From Chromatiaceae bacterium (lineage in GTDB: Bacteria; Pseudomonadota; Gammaproteobacteria; Chromatiales; Chromatiaceae), in NCBI GenBank assembly GCA_025458165.1, contig JALOTB010000034.1, forward strand, positions 1-49,642: 49,642 bases of DNA. The letters run 5' to 3'. Positions 19,670-28,253 of this stretch are shown here, in pieces (position 1 is the first letter of the stretch; the number at the start of each line of letters is the position of its first letter). The translations under genes were made by a program, and so were the position numbers. A model generated the notes under the pieces. It saw only the letters and a list, made by a program, of their open reading frames with translations, searched no databases and had not been told where the DNA came from.

Positions 19670-22363
19670 TCACAGCGTCCGCGCCCGCTCGGTACGCTCG
19701 AAGACCTCGATGTGGTCGCCGACCTGGACGTCGTTGTAGTTCTTGACCCCGATACCGCACTCGAAGCCTGACTTCACCTCGCCCACGTCGTCCTTAAAGC
19801 GGCGCAGCGACTCCAGCGCCCCCTCGTAGATCACGACGTTGTTGCGCAGGACTCGGATCGGATTGTTCCGCTTGATCACGCCCTCGACCACCATGCAGCC
19901 CGCGATGGCGCCGAACTTCGACGAGCGGAAGACATCGCGGACCTCCGCCACACCGACGATCTCCTCGGTCACCTCGGGCTTGAGGAGCCCCGACAGGGCC
20001 TTCTTGACGTCGTCGATCAGCTCGTAGATCACGCTGTAGTAGCGCAAATCGAGCCCCTTCTCCTCCACCACCCGGCGCGCGGCGGCATCGGCCCGCACAT
20101 TGAAGCCGAGGATGATGGCGTTGGAGGTCACCGCCAGGTTGGCGTCCGACTCGGTGATACCGCCCACGCCGGAGGCGACCATGGTCACCTTGACCTCGTC
20201 CGTCGAGAGCTTGAGCAGGCTCTCGCGCAGGGCCTCCACGCTGCCCTGCACATCCGCCTTGACGATGAGATTGACGCTCTTGATCTCGCCCTCCTTGAGC
20301 TGGGAGAAGAGCTGGTCGAGGCTCGGCCCGCGGCCCTCCTCCATCTTCGAGAGGCGCTCGCGCTGGCCGCGCAGCTCGGCGACCTCGCGGGCACGCCGCT
20401 CGTCGGCGACCACCTGCACGTCGTCGCCGGCGTTCGGCGTGCCGGAGAGCCCGAGCACCTGCACCGGGATCGAGGGGCCGGCCTCGGTCACGGCCTCGCC
20501 AGCCTCGTTGAACATGGCGCGCACGCGGCCGAACTCAGTGCCACTCACGATCACGTCGCCGCGACGCAGGGTCCCGGCCTGCACCAGCACGGTCGCCACT
20601 GGCCCGCGCCCCTTGTCGAGGCTGGACTCCACGATGGTGCCGCGGGCAGGCCCCTCAACCGGGGCCTTGAGCTCCAGCACCTCGGCCTGCAGCAGCAGCG
20701 ATTCGAGCAGGTCCTCGATGCCCTCGCCGGTCTTGGCGGAGACGCGCACCATGATGGTGTCGCCGCCCCACTCCTCGGCCACCACCTGGTGCTGGGTGAG
20801 CTCCTGCATCACCCGATCGGGATTGGCATCGGGTTTGTCGATCTTGTTGATCGCAACCAGGATCGGGACCTTGGAGGCGCGTGCGTGCTGGATCGCCTCG
20901 ACCGTCTGGGGCATGACGCCGTCATCGGCGGCGACCACCAGGACCACGATGTCGGTCACCCGTGCACCGCGGGCGCGCATCGCCGAGAAGGCGGCGTGAC
21001 CGGGGGTATCCAGGAAGGAGATCAGCCCGCGCGGCGTGCGCACGTGATAGGCACCGATGTGCTGGGTGATGCCGCCGGCCTCCCCAGCCGCCACCCGGGT
21101 GCGGCGGATGAAGTCGAGCAACGAGGTCTTGCCGTGGTCGACGTGACCCATGATGGTGACCACCGGCGGGCGCGACCTCTGCTCGAAGTGGGCGGCCTGC
21201 TCGGCGACTTCGGTCATCAGGGCGTCCTCGGCGTCTCGCTGCACGGCCATCACCGGCTTGTGGCCCATCTCCTCGACTAGGATCGACGCGGTGTCGCGGT
21301 CGAGAAGCTGGTTGATGGTCACCGCCATCCCCTGCTTGAAGAGCTCGCGGATGAGATCACCAGCCTTGACCGACATCCGGCTCGCGAGCTCACCGACGGA
21401 GATCGACTCGGGGATCTCGACCTCCCGCACCACCGGCGCGGTGGGGCGCTGGAAGCCGTGCTTGTCCTGGAGCTGGGGCTTGCCGACCTTCTTCTTGCGG
21501 CGCAGGCGCCGCTCGCCGACGGCTGGCACCTCGGCCTCGGCCTCCTCATACTCCACCTCGGCGACCACCTCACGGGCGCGCATCGAATCCTTGCGGGCGG
21601 CCTTCTTAACCGACTTCTCCTTTTCGGACGCATCCGCCGGACGCTTGACAGCGGCCTTGCGCGCCTTGGCCCGGCGCTCCTCGGCCTGCTCCTCGGTCTC
21701 GACCTCGGGTACCTCCGCAGGATGGGCGGCCACCTCCGCCTCTCGCTTTGCGGCGGCCTCCTGCTCCTCGCGCCGGCGAATCTCCTCCTGGGCCCGGCGC
21801 AGCGCCTCCTCCTCACGCGCGCGCCGCTCCTCTTCCTCGCGCTCGGCCAGACGACGCGCCTCCTCCTCGGCCCGGCGTGCCTCCAGCTCGCTGCGCCGAC
21901 GCACCTCGTCGAGCACGGGACGGGCCCGCTCCGCCTCGGCGGCGACCGGCGGCGTCGGCTCGACTGCGGCCGGCGCCAAGGGCTCGACGGCCGCCGGCTG
22001 CTCGCCGGCCTCTTGCCCGCGCTTGACGTAGGTACGCTTGCGCCGGACTTCGACGCTTACCGTCTTCGCCCTCACCGCCGCGGCGGTGCGCAGGCTCCCG
22101 CTGGCCCTCGGCGTCGCCGCCGGCTGGCGCAGCTCGCTCACCGACTTGCGCTTGAGCGTCACCTGGCTCGGCGCGGTCCCCGCCTCGGCCTCCTTGCGGC
22201 CATGGCTACGGCGCAGATAGGTGAGGAGCTGCAGCTTCTCCGCCTCGGTGAGGCTCGCTTCGCCGTCGGCGGCACGGATGCCCGCCTCGTTCAACTGGGC
22301 GAGGAGACGCTCGACCGGGATACCCACCGTGCTGGCGAGCTGTTTGACCGTTACGACACTCAT
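19670..22363 (-). CDS. infB: Translation initiation factor IF-2
   Basis: IF-2 is the GTPase that delivers fMet-tRNA to the 30S subunit and promotes subunit joining. The 897-residue protein has the N-terminal IF2_N fold ([23 protein letters not shown]), a long charged linker rich in Glu, Arg and Ala (about 90-280), then the G domain with GHVDHGKTS (near 405), DTPGH and NKIDKPD. Domains II-IV, with the C-terminal tRNA-binding domain, follow. The linker looks low-complexity but is normal. It is preceded by nusA (16 bases) and followed by rbfA. Confidence 0.98.
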   Translation of the reverse strand: MSVVTVKQLASTVGIPVERLLAQLNEAGIRAADGEASLTEAEKLQLLTYLRRSHGRKEAEAGTAPSQVTLKRKSVSELRQPAATPRASGSLRTAAAVRAKTVSVEVRRKRTYVKRGQEAGEQPAAVEPLAPAAVEPTPPVAAEAERARPVLDEVRRRSELEARRAEEEARRLAEREEEERRAREEEALRRAQEEIRRREEQEAAAKREAEVAAHPAEVPEVETEEQAEERRAKARKAAVKRPADASEKEKSVKKAARKDSMRAREVVAEVEYEEAEAEVPAVGERRLRRKKKVGKPQLQDKHGFQRPTAPVVREVEIPESISVGELASRMSVKAGDLIRELFKQGMAVTINQLLDRDTASILVEEMGHKPVMAVQRDAEDALMTEVAEQAAHFEQRSRPPVVTIMGHVDHGKTSLLDFIRRTRVAAGEAGGITQHIGAYHVRTPRGLISFLDTPGHAAFSAMRARGARVTDIVVLVVAADDGVMPQTVEAIQHARASKVPILVAINKIDKPDANPDRVMQELTQHQVVAEEWGGDTIMVRVSAKTGEGIEDLLESLLLQAEVLELKAPVEGPARGTIVESSLDKGRGPVATVLVQAGTLRRGDVIVSGTEFGRVRAMFNEAGEAVTEAGPSIPVQVLGLSGTPNAGDDVQVVADERRAREVAELRGQRERLSKMEEGRGPSLDQLFSQLKEGEIKSVNLIVKADVQGSVEALRESLLKLSTDEVKVTMVASGVGGITESDANLAVTSNAIILGFNVRADAAARRVVEEKGLDLRYYSVIYELIDDVKKALSGLLKPEVTEEIVGVAEVRDVFRSSKFGAIAGCMVVEGVIKRNNPIRVLRNNVVIYEGALESLRRFKDDVGEVKSGFECGIGVKNYNDVQVGDHIEVFERTERARTL

Positions 22364-22379
22364 GGGCTTGGGATCTCCC

Positions 22380-23885
22380 CTATTCGGTCTCCGCGTCGGC
22401 GAACCAGGGCTCGCGCGCCTTCATGATCAATCGGGCGGCGCGCTCCTCGTCCAGATCGGCCATCTCGGTCAGCTCGTCGACCGACTGCTCGGCGAGGTCG
22501 TCCATGGTAACCACGCCCTTACTGGCGAGCAGGTAGGCGAGCCCCTCGTCCATACCCTCCATGGTGAGCAGGTCCTCGGCCGGCTCCTGGTCGAGGCTCT
22601 CCTCGCTCGCAATGGCGCGGGTGAGGAGTACGTCCTTGGCCCGCTCGCGGAGCTGCTGGACGGTCTCTTCGTCGAGATCCCCGATCGCCAGCATCTCGGC
22701 GAGCGGCACATAGGCGACCTCGTCGACGCTGGAGAAGCCCTCCTCCACCAGCACGGCCGCGACGTCCTCGTTGACCGCGAGCTGCTCCATGAAGGTCTCG
22801 ACCAGACGCTGTGCCTCCTGCTCGCTCTTGGCGGCGGCGTCCTCCTCGCTCATGACGTTCAGCTCCCAGCCGGTGAGCTGACTAGCGAGACGCACGTTCT
22901 GCCCGCCGCGGCCGATGGCCTGGGACAGATTCTCCTCCTTGACCGCGACGTCCATGCTGCGGGCCTCCTCGTCGATGACGATGGAGACCACGTCCGCGGG
23001 CGACATGGCGTTGATCACGTACTGGGCGGGGTTGTCATCCCATAGGATGATGTCGACGCGCTCGCCGGCCAGCTCGTTGGAGACCGCCTGGACGCGCGAG
23101 CCGCGCATCCCGACGCAGGCGCCCACTGGGTCGATACGCGGATCGACGGTGCGCACCGCGATCTTGGCCCGAGAGCCTGGGTCGCGGGCGGCGCCCAGGA
23201 TCTTGATCAGCCCTTCACCGACCTCGGGGACCTCGAGCTTGAAGAGCTCGATCAGCAGCTCGGGCGCGGTGCGGCTGACGAAGAGCTGGGGCCCCTTAGG
23301 CTCAGGGCGCACCTCGTAAAGATAGCCGCGCAGGCGGTCGCCCGGCCGCACCGACTCTCGCGGAATGACCTGATCGCGGGGCACGATCGCCTCGGCGTTG
23401 CCACCGAGATCGAGGAGGATGCTCCCGCGGTCGGCCTTCTTGACGGTGCCGGTCACCAAGGTACCGATACGGTCCTGGTAGGCCTCGACCACCTTGGCGC
23501 GCTCGGCCTCGCGCACCTTCTGCACGATCACCTGCTTGGCGGTCTGGGCGGCGATACGCCCGAACAGCGCGGCCTCGATGGGCTCCTCGATGAAGTCGCC
23601 GACCGCGAGCGAGGGATCGCGCGCCTGGGCCTCGCTGAGCGCGATCTGCCGCTCGGGCTCCTCCAGCGCCTCACCCTCGGGCGGGTCCTCGACGACCTCC
23701 CAGCGGCGGAAGCTACTATACTCGCCCGTCTTGCGGTCGATGGCCACCCGCGCCTCGATCTCGCCGCCGTGCTTCTTGCGGGTCGCGGAGGCGAGCGCAG
23801 CCTCCATCGCCTCGAAGATCACCTCTTCGGGGACATCCTTCTCGTTCGAAACCGCTTCGACGACGTTGAGGATCTCTTTGCTCAT
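22380..23885 (-). CDS. nusA: Transcription termination/antitermination factor NusA
   Basis: NusA binds RNA polymerase and modulates pausing, intrinsic termination and antitermination. The 501-residue protein has the N-terminal polymerase-binding domain (about 1-130), S1 ([23 protein letters not shown]), two KH domains ([19 protein letters not shown] and the [16 protein letters not shown] motif) and two C-terminal acidic helix-hairpin repeats. It sits 15 bases after rimP. The leader upstream of rimP contains two tandem intrinsic terminators, the type of site where NusA itself acts, so autoregulation is plausible. Confidence 0.98.
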   Translation of the reverse strand: MSKEILNVVEAVSNEKDVPEEVIFEAMEAALASATRKKHGGEIEARVAIDRKTGEYSSFRRWEVVEDPPEGEALEEPERQIALSEAQARDPSLAVGDFIEEPIEAALFGRIAAQTAKQVIVQKVREAERAKVVEAYQDRIGTLVTGTVKKADRGSILLDLGGNAEAIVPRDQVIPRESVRPGDRLRGYLYEVRPEPKGPQLFVSRTAPELLIELFKLEVPEVGEGLIKILGAARDPGSRAKIAVRTVDPRIDPVGACVGMRGSRVQAVSNELAGERVDIILWDDNPAQYVINAMSPADVVSIVIDEEARSMDVAVKEENLSQAIGRGGQNVRLASQLTGWELNVMSEEDAAAKSEQEAQRLVETFMEQLAVNEDVAAVLVEEGFSSVDEVAYVPLAEMLAIGDLDEETVQQLRERAKDVLLTRAIASEESLDQEPAEDLLTMEGMDEGLAYLLASKGVVTMDDLAEQSVDELTEMADLDEERAARLIMKAREPWFADAETE

Positions 23886-23900
23886 TCACCCATTCCCGCA

Positions 23901-24359
23901 TCAAAACTCCGGCACCAGTCGGGCCGACTCGATCGCCGCGAGGTCGAAGGCGCGGGTCTCGCCCTCCACCGTCAGGAGCACCCGCTCCCCGTCGACCCCA
24001 GCGATGGGGCCTTCGAACACCCGCCGGCCCTCCAGCTTGGCCGCAAGCTTGATCCGCGCCCGCTGGCCGCGAAAGCGCTCGAAGTGCGCGGCCTCGAAGA
24101 GCGGCCGATCGAGCCCGGGCGAGGACACCTCCAGGTCGTAATGACCGGGGATGGGGTCCTCCACGTCGAGCACGCCGCTCACCTGATGGCTGACCGCGCC
24201 GCAGTCGTCGAGCGTGATCCCCTTCTCGTGGTCGATATAGACCCGCAGGACCCCGCCACCGCCGCCCCGCTGAACGTACTGCACCCCCACGAGCTCGTAG
24301 CCCATGGGGACGACCACCGAGCGGATCAGGCTCGACAGTGCCGACTCGCTCCGCCGCAT
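23901..24359 (-). CDS. rimP: Ribosome maturation factor RimP
   Basis: RimP assists 30S subunit assembly. The 152-residue product has the family motifs VVPMGYELVGVQY and LEVSSPGLDRPLF. The start is the ATG at 24359 (MRRSESAL); a TTG 18 bases earlier would begin inside a terminator U-run, so it is rejected. The ribosome-binding site is GGTGGTGG. It is the first gene of rimP-nusA-infB-rbfA-truB, and the terminator hairpin of the leader ends only about 20 bases before the start. Confidence 0.95.
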   Translation of the reverse strand: MRRSESALSSLIRSVVVPMGYELVGVQYVQRGGGGGVLRVYIDHEKGITLDDCGAVSHQVSGVLDVEDPIPGHYDLEVSSPGLDRPLFEAAHFERFRGQRARIKLAAKLEGRRVFEGPIAGVDGERVLLTVEGETRAFDLAAIESARLVPEF

Positions 24360-24379
24360 ACGCCACCACCAAAACAAAA

Positions 24380-24398
24380 AATGGGCCTAAGGCCCATT
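24380..24398 (-). terminator. Leader terminator 2, directly upstream of rimP
   Basis: A perfect 8-base stem AATGGGCC/GGCCCATT with loop TAA is followed on the minus strand by TTTTGTTTTGG, ending about 20 bases before the rimP start. It lies between the leader promoter and the first gene of the operon, so it is an attenuator rather than an end-of-operon terminator. Confidence 0.8.
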
Positions 24399-24449
24399 CT
24401 CCACCGGACTCGCGCACCAGCACCGCGCGACCCCCGCCGACGAGAAACC

Positions 24450-24472
24450 AAAAAAAACCCCGATCGCGGGGT
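24450..24472 (-). terminator. Leader terminator 1 in the rimP-nusA leader
   Basis: A 6-base stem ACCCCG/CGGGGT with a 4-base loop is followed on the minus strand by TTTTTTTGG. It is the first of two intrinsic terminators in the rimP leader and would give a transcript of roughly 70-75 bases from the promoter at 24526-24554. Confidence 0.75.
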
Positions 24473-24485
24473 CTTAGGGACCAGT

Positions 24486-24516
24486 CTGGACGGGTAACCG
24501 TTACCACTCCGTCCAG
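24486..24516 (-). repeat. Nested palindrome in the rimP-nusA leader
   Basis: The 31-base stretch has outer arms CTGGACGG/CCGTCCAG and an inner palindrome GGTAAC-C-GTTACC (24493-24505) overlapping the left arm. It lies just after the expected transcription start, so it would be the first structure in the RNA, or an operator in the DNA. A further GTAACCGT copy lies at 24529-24536 next to the -10 box. Confidence 0.7.
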
Positions 24517-24525
24517 ATCAGCGAG

Positions 24526-24554
24526 AGTGTAACCGTCCCCAGGGGGCGAAGCAA
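24526..24554 (-). promoter_or_regulatory. Sigma-70-type promoter of the rimP-nusA-infB operon
   Basis: On the minus strand, TTGCTT (24554-24549) and TACACT (24531-24526) are spaced by 17 bases. Transcription would start near 24519, inside the nested palindrome, and run through two terminators before rimP. Confidence 0.6.
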
Positions 24555-24658
24555 GGACGGCCCAGCCCTTTGCGCGCCGCTCCTCGTGCCACACGGCGGA
24601 CGGGGCGTAGGCCTATCGAAGCGGTCGTGTCGCGATGGGGCGCCGCTAGGCGAAGAAA

Positions 24659-24689
24659 CGACAAGGCCGCCCCTGGGGCGGCCTTGTCG
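24659..24689 (-). terminator. Terminator of the FadL-type porin gene
   Basis: A perfect 15-base inverted repeat (CGACAAGGCCGCCCC/GGGGCGGCCTTGTCG) around a single central base is followed on the minus strand by TTTCTTCG. It begins 20 bases after the stop codon of the porin gene and separates it from the rimP operon. Confidence 0.8.
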
Positions 24690-24708
24690 CTTCCGTCGTC
24701 GAGATCGA

Positions 24709-26136
24709 TCAGTCAAACAGCCAAGCGAAGTTCACGCCAAGCTCGTACTGGCTCATCTTGATCTCGGGGGAGCTGCCCGTGGTGAACGCGCCCGGGCCGC
24801 TCACGCTCTCCTCGGGGGCGTACATCCCCCAGAAGGTCAGCTCGTAGTTGTCGCGCACCTTCCAGGTCCCGCCAAGGGTGAAGTGGTGCTTGATGACGGC
24901 TGGCGCCAGTGCGTTGAACGCGACCTCGCGCCCATCGATGAGCTGGTCCGCGTAGCTGTAGCCAGCCCGCAGCGTCCACTCATCGTTGAGGGCGTACTGG
25001 ACGCCAAACTTGAACACCGTCATGTCATCCCAGCCGAAGCCGGCGCCTTTGGAGCCGCCGAGGCAGTAACGCGAATCGAAGTTAGCGGCATTGCCGAAGG
25101 TATTGAACGCGTCGCAACGCTCCGCGAGCTGATTCGTGTTCGCAATCGCGTCGATGTCGCCGTACCAGATGTGCTGGATGTCGAAGGCGAGGGTCAGTTG
25201 CTCGTTGGGCCGGAAGGCAAGGCCGATGGTCCCGACCGCCGGGATATCGAAGTCGCCGTCATCCGCGAACAGGTCGGAGTACTTATCGAACTCCTCCATG
25301 TACATCTTCGTACGGTAGGACAAGCCGACCGAAAACATCGGATTCACGTCCCACAGTGCGCCAATCTGGAACGCGTAGCCCCAGGCGGAATCGTCCCCGC
25401 GATTGGTAAGGTTTCCAGGCCGTGCGGAACCGTCAGCGATCGCCCCGAAACCATTTGCCAGGACCGCTTGGGTAAAGGTCTCGGTGAAGCCGGCGAAAGC
25501 GCCCAACCCCTTTGCCTCGAACTTCTGGTACCCGATGAGACCGCTGACGCCGATCGAGAAGGCATCGGTGAGGTCGCGTGCGTAGCCAATGGAGATACCG
25601 AGCTGCTCCAGATTGACACCCGCGTCACCGTCGCCCAGGCCGAAGAAGTTATTCGCCGGGTCATTACCACCATAGGTACCAACACCCATGAAGGTATCCT
25701 TGGCCCGATAGTCGGTGTTCATGCCACCGTTGCCGAAGACCGCGACGCCGACCGAGCTCACATCGTCGATCGCGTGCGTGTAACCGAAATTCGGCACGAA
25801 GAAGTAGTTCATCTCACTCTCGACGTTGCCGCCGGTCAGCGAGCTGCCGACGGGGGCAATGTTGATGCCGGGAGCCGTGAGATCGGTCCCGTCGTACTCG
25901 CGCGTCGGGCTGAACAGGGCGAGACCGACGTCCAGTCGCCGACCGACGCGGGTGATGCCCGCCGGGTTGCCGACGATGGCCATGGCATCCTGCGGCAAGG
26001 CCGCCTCGCCCGCGCCCGCGAGACCCTTGGCGGCGGGGGAGTAGGCGTGAGACATGTAACCATTGGTGGCATGTGCGACGGGTAGCCCGGTACCGAAGGC
26101 CAGGGCCACGGCGACTGCAACGATCTTCGCTCTCAT
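24709..26136 (-). CDS. FadL/TodX (OMPP1) family outer-membrane transporter
   Basis: This 475-residue protein matches the OMPP1/FadL/TodX family of 14-strand beta-barrels that import hydrophobic compounds such as long-chain fatty acids or aromatics. A signal peptide (residues 1-23, cleavage after VAHA) is followed by TNGYMSHAYSPAAKGLAGAG, the plug motif with conserved N-terminal Asn-Gly, and by NPAGITRVG (the NPA box). The C-terminal FAWLFD ends in an aromatic, as required for BamA-dependent insertion (the last residue is D after F). Two cysteines (RCDAF, RYCLGG) in a surface loop may form a disulfide. The ATG at 26136 follows a perfect AGGAGG. Substrate is unknown. Two palindromes lie upstream. 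Confidence 0.9.
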   Translation of the reverse strand: MRAKIVAVAVALAFGTGLPVAHATNGYMSHAYSPAAKGLAGAGEAALPQDAMAIVGNPAGITRVGRRLDVGLALFSPTREYDGTDLTAPGINIAPVGSSLTGGNVESEMNYFFVPNFGYTHAIDDVSSVGVAVFGNGGMNTDYRAKDTFMGVGTYGGNDPANNFFGLGDGDAGVNLEQLGISIGYARDLTDAFSIGVSGLIGYQKFEAKGLGAFAGFTETFTQAVLANGFGAIADGSARPGNLTNRGDDSAWGYAFQIGALWDVNPMFSVGLSYRTKMYMEEFDKYSDLFADDGDFDIPAVGTIGLAFRPNEQLTLAFDIQHIWYGDIDAIANTNQLAERCDAFNTFGNAANFDSRYCLGGSKGAGFGWDDMTVFKFGVQYALNDEWTLRAGYSYADQLIDGREVAFNALAPAVIKHHFTLGGTWKVRDNYELTFWGMYAPEESVSGPGAFTTGSSPEIKMSQYELGVNFAWLFD

Positions 26137-26182
26137 TTCAATCCTCCTGCTCGGTTGCCCGCCCGATCGGCGCTCGGGCGGT

Positions 26183-26198
26183 GTTGGCACATGCCAAC
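26183..26198. promoter_or_regulatory. Palindrome GTTGGCACATGCCAAC upstream of the FadL-type gene
   Basis: Perfect 7-base arms (GTTGGCA/TGCCAAC) around CA lie 47 bases before the porin start, in the leader or promoter zone. A 16-base perfect palindrome of this form is typical of a dimeric repressor operator; no cognate regulator gene lies next to it. Confidence 0.55.
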
Positions 26199-26241
26199 GT
26201 TGTGGTAAAAAGCCTACTTATGTTGCATATCATTCTCGCAA

Positions 26242-26259
26242 CATTGACGGTTGTCAATG
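26242..26259. promoter_or_regulatory. Palindrome CATTGAC-GGTT-GTCAATG upstream of the FadL-type gene
   Basis: Perfect 7-base arms with a 4-base spacer lie about 105 bases before the porin start. On the minus strand it contains TTGACA, which could be a -35 box, with the AT-rich AATGATAT about 17-19 bases downstream; so the palindrome would overlap the promoter. Confidence 0.5.
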
Positions 26260-26351
26260 GTCCCTGTTGTCCGACGTCAACGAAACGCTAGAACGGTGGG
26301 GCTTGCACCACCGCTGAGTCTGACGCAACAGTCGCAACGACGCCAAGAAAT

Positions 26352-26373
26352 GCCGACGGGACCCCCCATCGGC
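26352..26373 (-). terminator. Terminator of the EcsC-family gene
   Basis: On the minus strand the arms GCCGATGGG and CCCGTCGGC (one G-T wobble) with a 4-base loop are followed by ATTTCTTGG, starting 8 bases after the EcsC stop codon. A second hairpin (CGGTGG/CCACCG, near 26294-26314) lies further downstream. Confidence 0.65.
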
Positions 26374-26380
26374 GGCGCGC

Positions 26381-27226
26381 TCAGAACCCTTCGATCGGGC
26401 TAAAATGGCGTTCCGCCTGCCGCTCTGCCTCCGCCATGCGGAGGTACACCTCGTGGACGAGATCGATCCCGTACAGCCGCTCGAGCCGGCGCACGATGAA
26501 GTGACCGCGGGCGACGTCTTGGTAGTGCTGCATGAAGAGGTAGTTGAGGAGCGCGCCGCTGGCCGCCCCGGCGATCGGGATCAGTTGCACGGCGGCCTTG
26601 TCCGAGATGACCACGCCAAAGCGCGCGGCGATGGCCCGGGCGAGGTTCATCGCCGCGGGGATGTGGATGCCATGGTTGCGTCCAGCGAACTCCAGGATGC
26701 GTTCGAAGTGCAGTCCAAGGCTGATGCGCAACCCGTAGTAGCCGACCTCCGCGGCGTCGTCCTCGACCGAGCGTCCACCGAGGCCGAACACCTGAACACA
26801 GGCGATCTGGGCCTCCGTGGCGGACAGGTCCTCGCCCTGGCTGCGCGCCACGTCGGCAATCGAGCGCAGGATCAGCACGGTCGTCACCGGCAGCTCGGCG
26901 AGCACGGCGAGCGGCCCAAAGAACCCGCCCACGGCGCCGGTGGCCACCGCCAGCCCCTTGTGCGCCCAGTCCCAAGAAGGTCCCGCGGTGCGCTCGTCGA
27001 GCGAGGTGAGGGCGACTTTGAGCGCACGCAGGATGGCCAGCTCCGCGCCCCGGCGCACCCGCTTCTGCCAGCGTACCGGGAGCACCTTGAGGCCACTCTC
27101 GACCGGCGAGGCGAGCAGGTCGCTCAGGCGTGCCGCGAGCGAGGGGTGCTCCAGGTGCTCGTAGGCCCAGCGCAGCTCGGCCAGGGCCAGGGGAGGGAGC
27201 CCTGAATCGTTGTAGTTGGCCGCCAT
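26381..27226 (-). CDS. EcsC family protein
   Basis: The 281-residue product matches the EcsC family, named after a protein next to a Bacillus ABC transporter; the molecular role of the family is unknown. Central hydrophobic stretches (AVATGAVGGFFGPLAVLAELPVT at about 103-125, and IPIAGAASGALLNYLFMQHYQDVA) and the ADVARSQGEDL segment are typical. The ATG at 27226 (MAANYNDSGLPPL) follows AAGGACC; upstream the frame is GC-skewed nonsense. It is divergent from the hydrophobic protein at 27447 and has its own terminator. Confidence 0.85.
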   Translation of the reverse strand: MAANYNDSGLPPLALAELRWAYEHLEHPSLAARLSDLLASPVESGLKVLPVRWQKRVRRGAELAILRALKVALTSLDERTAGPSWDWAHKGLAVATGAVGGFFGPLAVLAELPVTTVLILRSIADVARSQGEDLSATEAQIACVQVFGLGGRSVEDDAAEVGYYGLRISLGLHFERILEFAGRNHGIHIPAAMNLARAIAARFGVVISDKAAVQLIPIAGAASGALLNYLFMQHYQDVARGHFIVRRLERLYGIDLVHEVYLRMAEAERQAERHFSPIEGF

Positions 27227-27446
27227 CTTGCCCGGTCCTTGTCCTGATCGCCTGGGGCCTGGTCGATGTCTGAGACGCCGTCTCCGAGCGACCGCAGGAT
27301 CGGCGGTATCGGGTCGCGCCTGGCACCCGCCCCCAACAGCGGCGAGACCGATGATAGTACAGGCGCGTCCGTCTAGCGCACGGCATTGAACCGGAGGCGT
27401 ACGGCGCTTTAGAGTGATCGCCCGCCACCCAAGCGGAGCCCGGCCC

Positions 27447-28022
27447 GTGGACCCGTCTTCAGCACCCGACCGCCAACTCCAGGGACTTGCCACCGAGGAG
27501 TTCTTCTACTTCTTCCTGCGCCTGCGCAAGAGCGAGATCCGCCGCTCGGTCCAGACCCTGCGCGATCGCTATCCGGACGAGCCGCCCGAGGCCCTCGCCC
27601 GGCGCCTGATCGCGGCCAAGACTGGCCTCTCCCTGCTCGGCGGGGCGCTGCTCTACGCCCCGGCGCTCGTCCCCGGGGCCGGGCAGGCGATCCAGCTCCT
27701 CGGCCTGGTCGGGGCCACCTCGATGCTGACGCGGATGCACCTCTATCTGATCCTGGAGATCGCGCACCTCTACGGGCGCGACATCGACGACAGCGCGCGG
27801 GTGCCGGAGATGCTGGCGGTTGTCGCCGCGACCGGGCTCGGCGCCGCCGCCCCGATGCTGGTCAAGACCTTGGGTCTCGCCCCACTTTACTCGGTTCCCG
27901 CCGGCGCCCTGTCGTGCGGGGCGGTCACTCAGACGATCGGTTACGCCGCGATCCGGTACTATCGCCACGATACGGCGGCAACGCCCGATGCCGCGGCCGC
28001 GGAGGTCAGCGCATCGATCTAA
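27447..28022 (+). CDS. Small hydrophobic protein of unknown function
   Basis: I do not recognise the family with certainty. The 191-residue protein has a charged helical N-terminus (EEFFYFFLRLRKSEIRRSVQTLRDRYP) and three glycine/alanine-rich hydrophobic segments (about 64-80, 120-138 and 150-170, counted from the start) like those in EcsC and DUF697-type membrane-associated proteins. The start is the GTG at 27447, preceded by GGAG eight bases upstream; a GTG at 27414 would add 11 residues. It is divergent from an EcsC gene, and the pair may work together (inference). Its stop codon is shared with the first base of a dispersed repeat. Confidence 0.65.
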   Translation: MDPSSAPDRQLQGLATEEFFYFFLRLRKSEIRRSVQTLRDRYPDEPPEALARRLIAAKTGLSLLGGALLYAPALVPGAGQAIQLLGLVGATSMLTRMHLYLILEIAHLYGRDIDDSARVPEMLAVVAATGLGAAAPMLVKTLGLAPLYSVPAGALSCGAVTQTIGYAAIRYYRHDTAATPDAAAAEVSASI

Positions 28023-28150
28023 CGATCATGGCGATACGCGCCGCCCCGAACGAAGAGAATCGGTGGCGTATTGCCGTGATCCTTCCCCCACCCCGGACCG
28101 CGCGCGTGAGCGGGAGATTTCGAGCGCGCTGCGCGCATTTTCCCGTTAAC
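28022..28150 (+). repeat. Dispersed stem-loop element, copy B
   Basis: Starts ACGATCATGGCGATACGC with the last base of the upstream TAA stop and ends near GTTAAC, in the same orientation as the gene before it. The first 60 bases match copy A (1500-1441, minus strand) at 53 positions. The arms GATCATGGCGATACGC and GCGTATTGCCGTGATC pair with only two G-T wobbles, giving a 16-base stem. The 3' half holds the conserved GATTTCGAGCGCGCT block. Confidence 0.8.
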
Positions 28151-28253
28151 CGGAGGCCCCGCGGGGCGGCTCTCGGCGCCGGGCGCGATTCCTTTCCGGC
28201 GACCTTCATGACATCCTGGGCCGCATCGAGCCCGATGCCCCGGGAGGCGCGCC

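Noticed and set aside
24400..24660. A tRNA gene in the rimP leader, as metY in E. coli
   Set aside because: No GGTTCGAATCC-type T-arm or cloverleaf could be drawn on either strand; the structures seen are palindromes and terminators.
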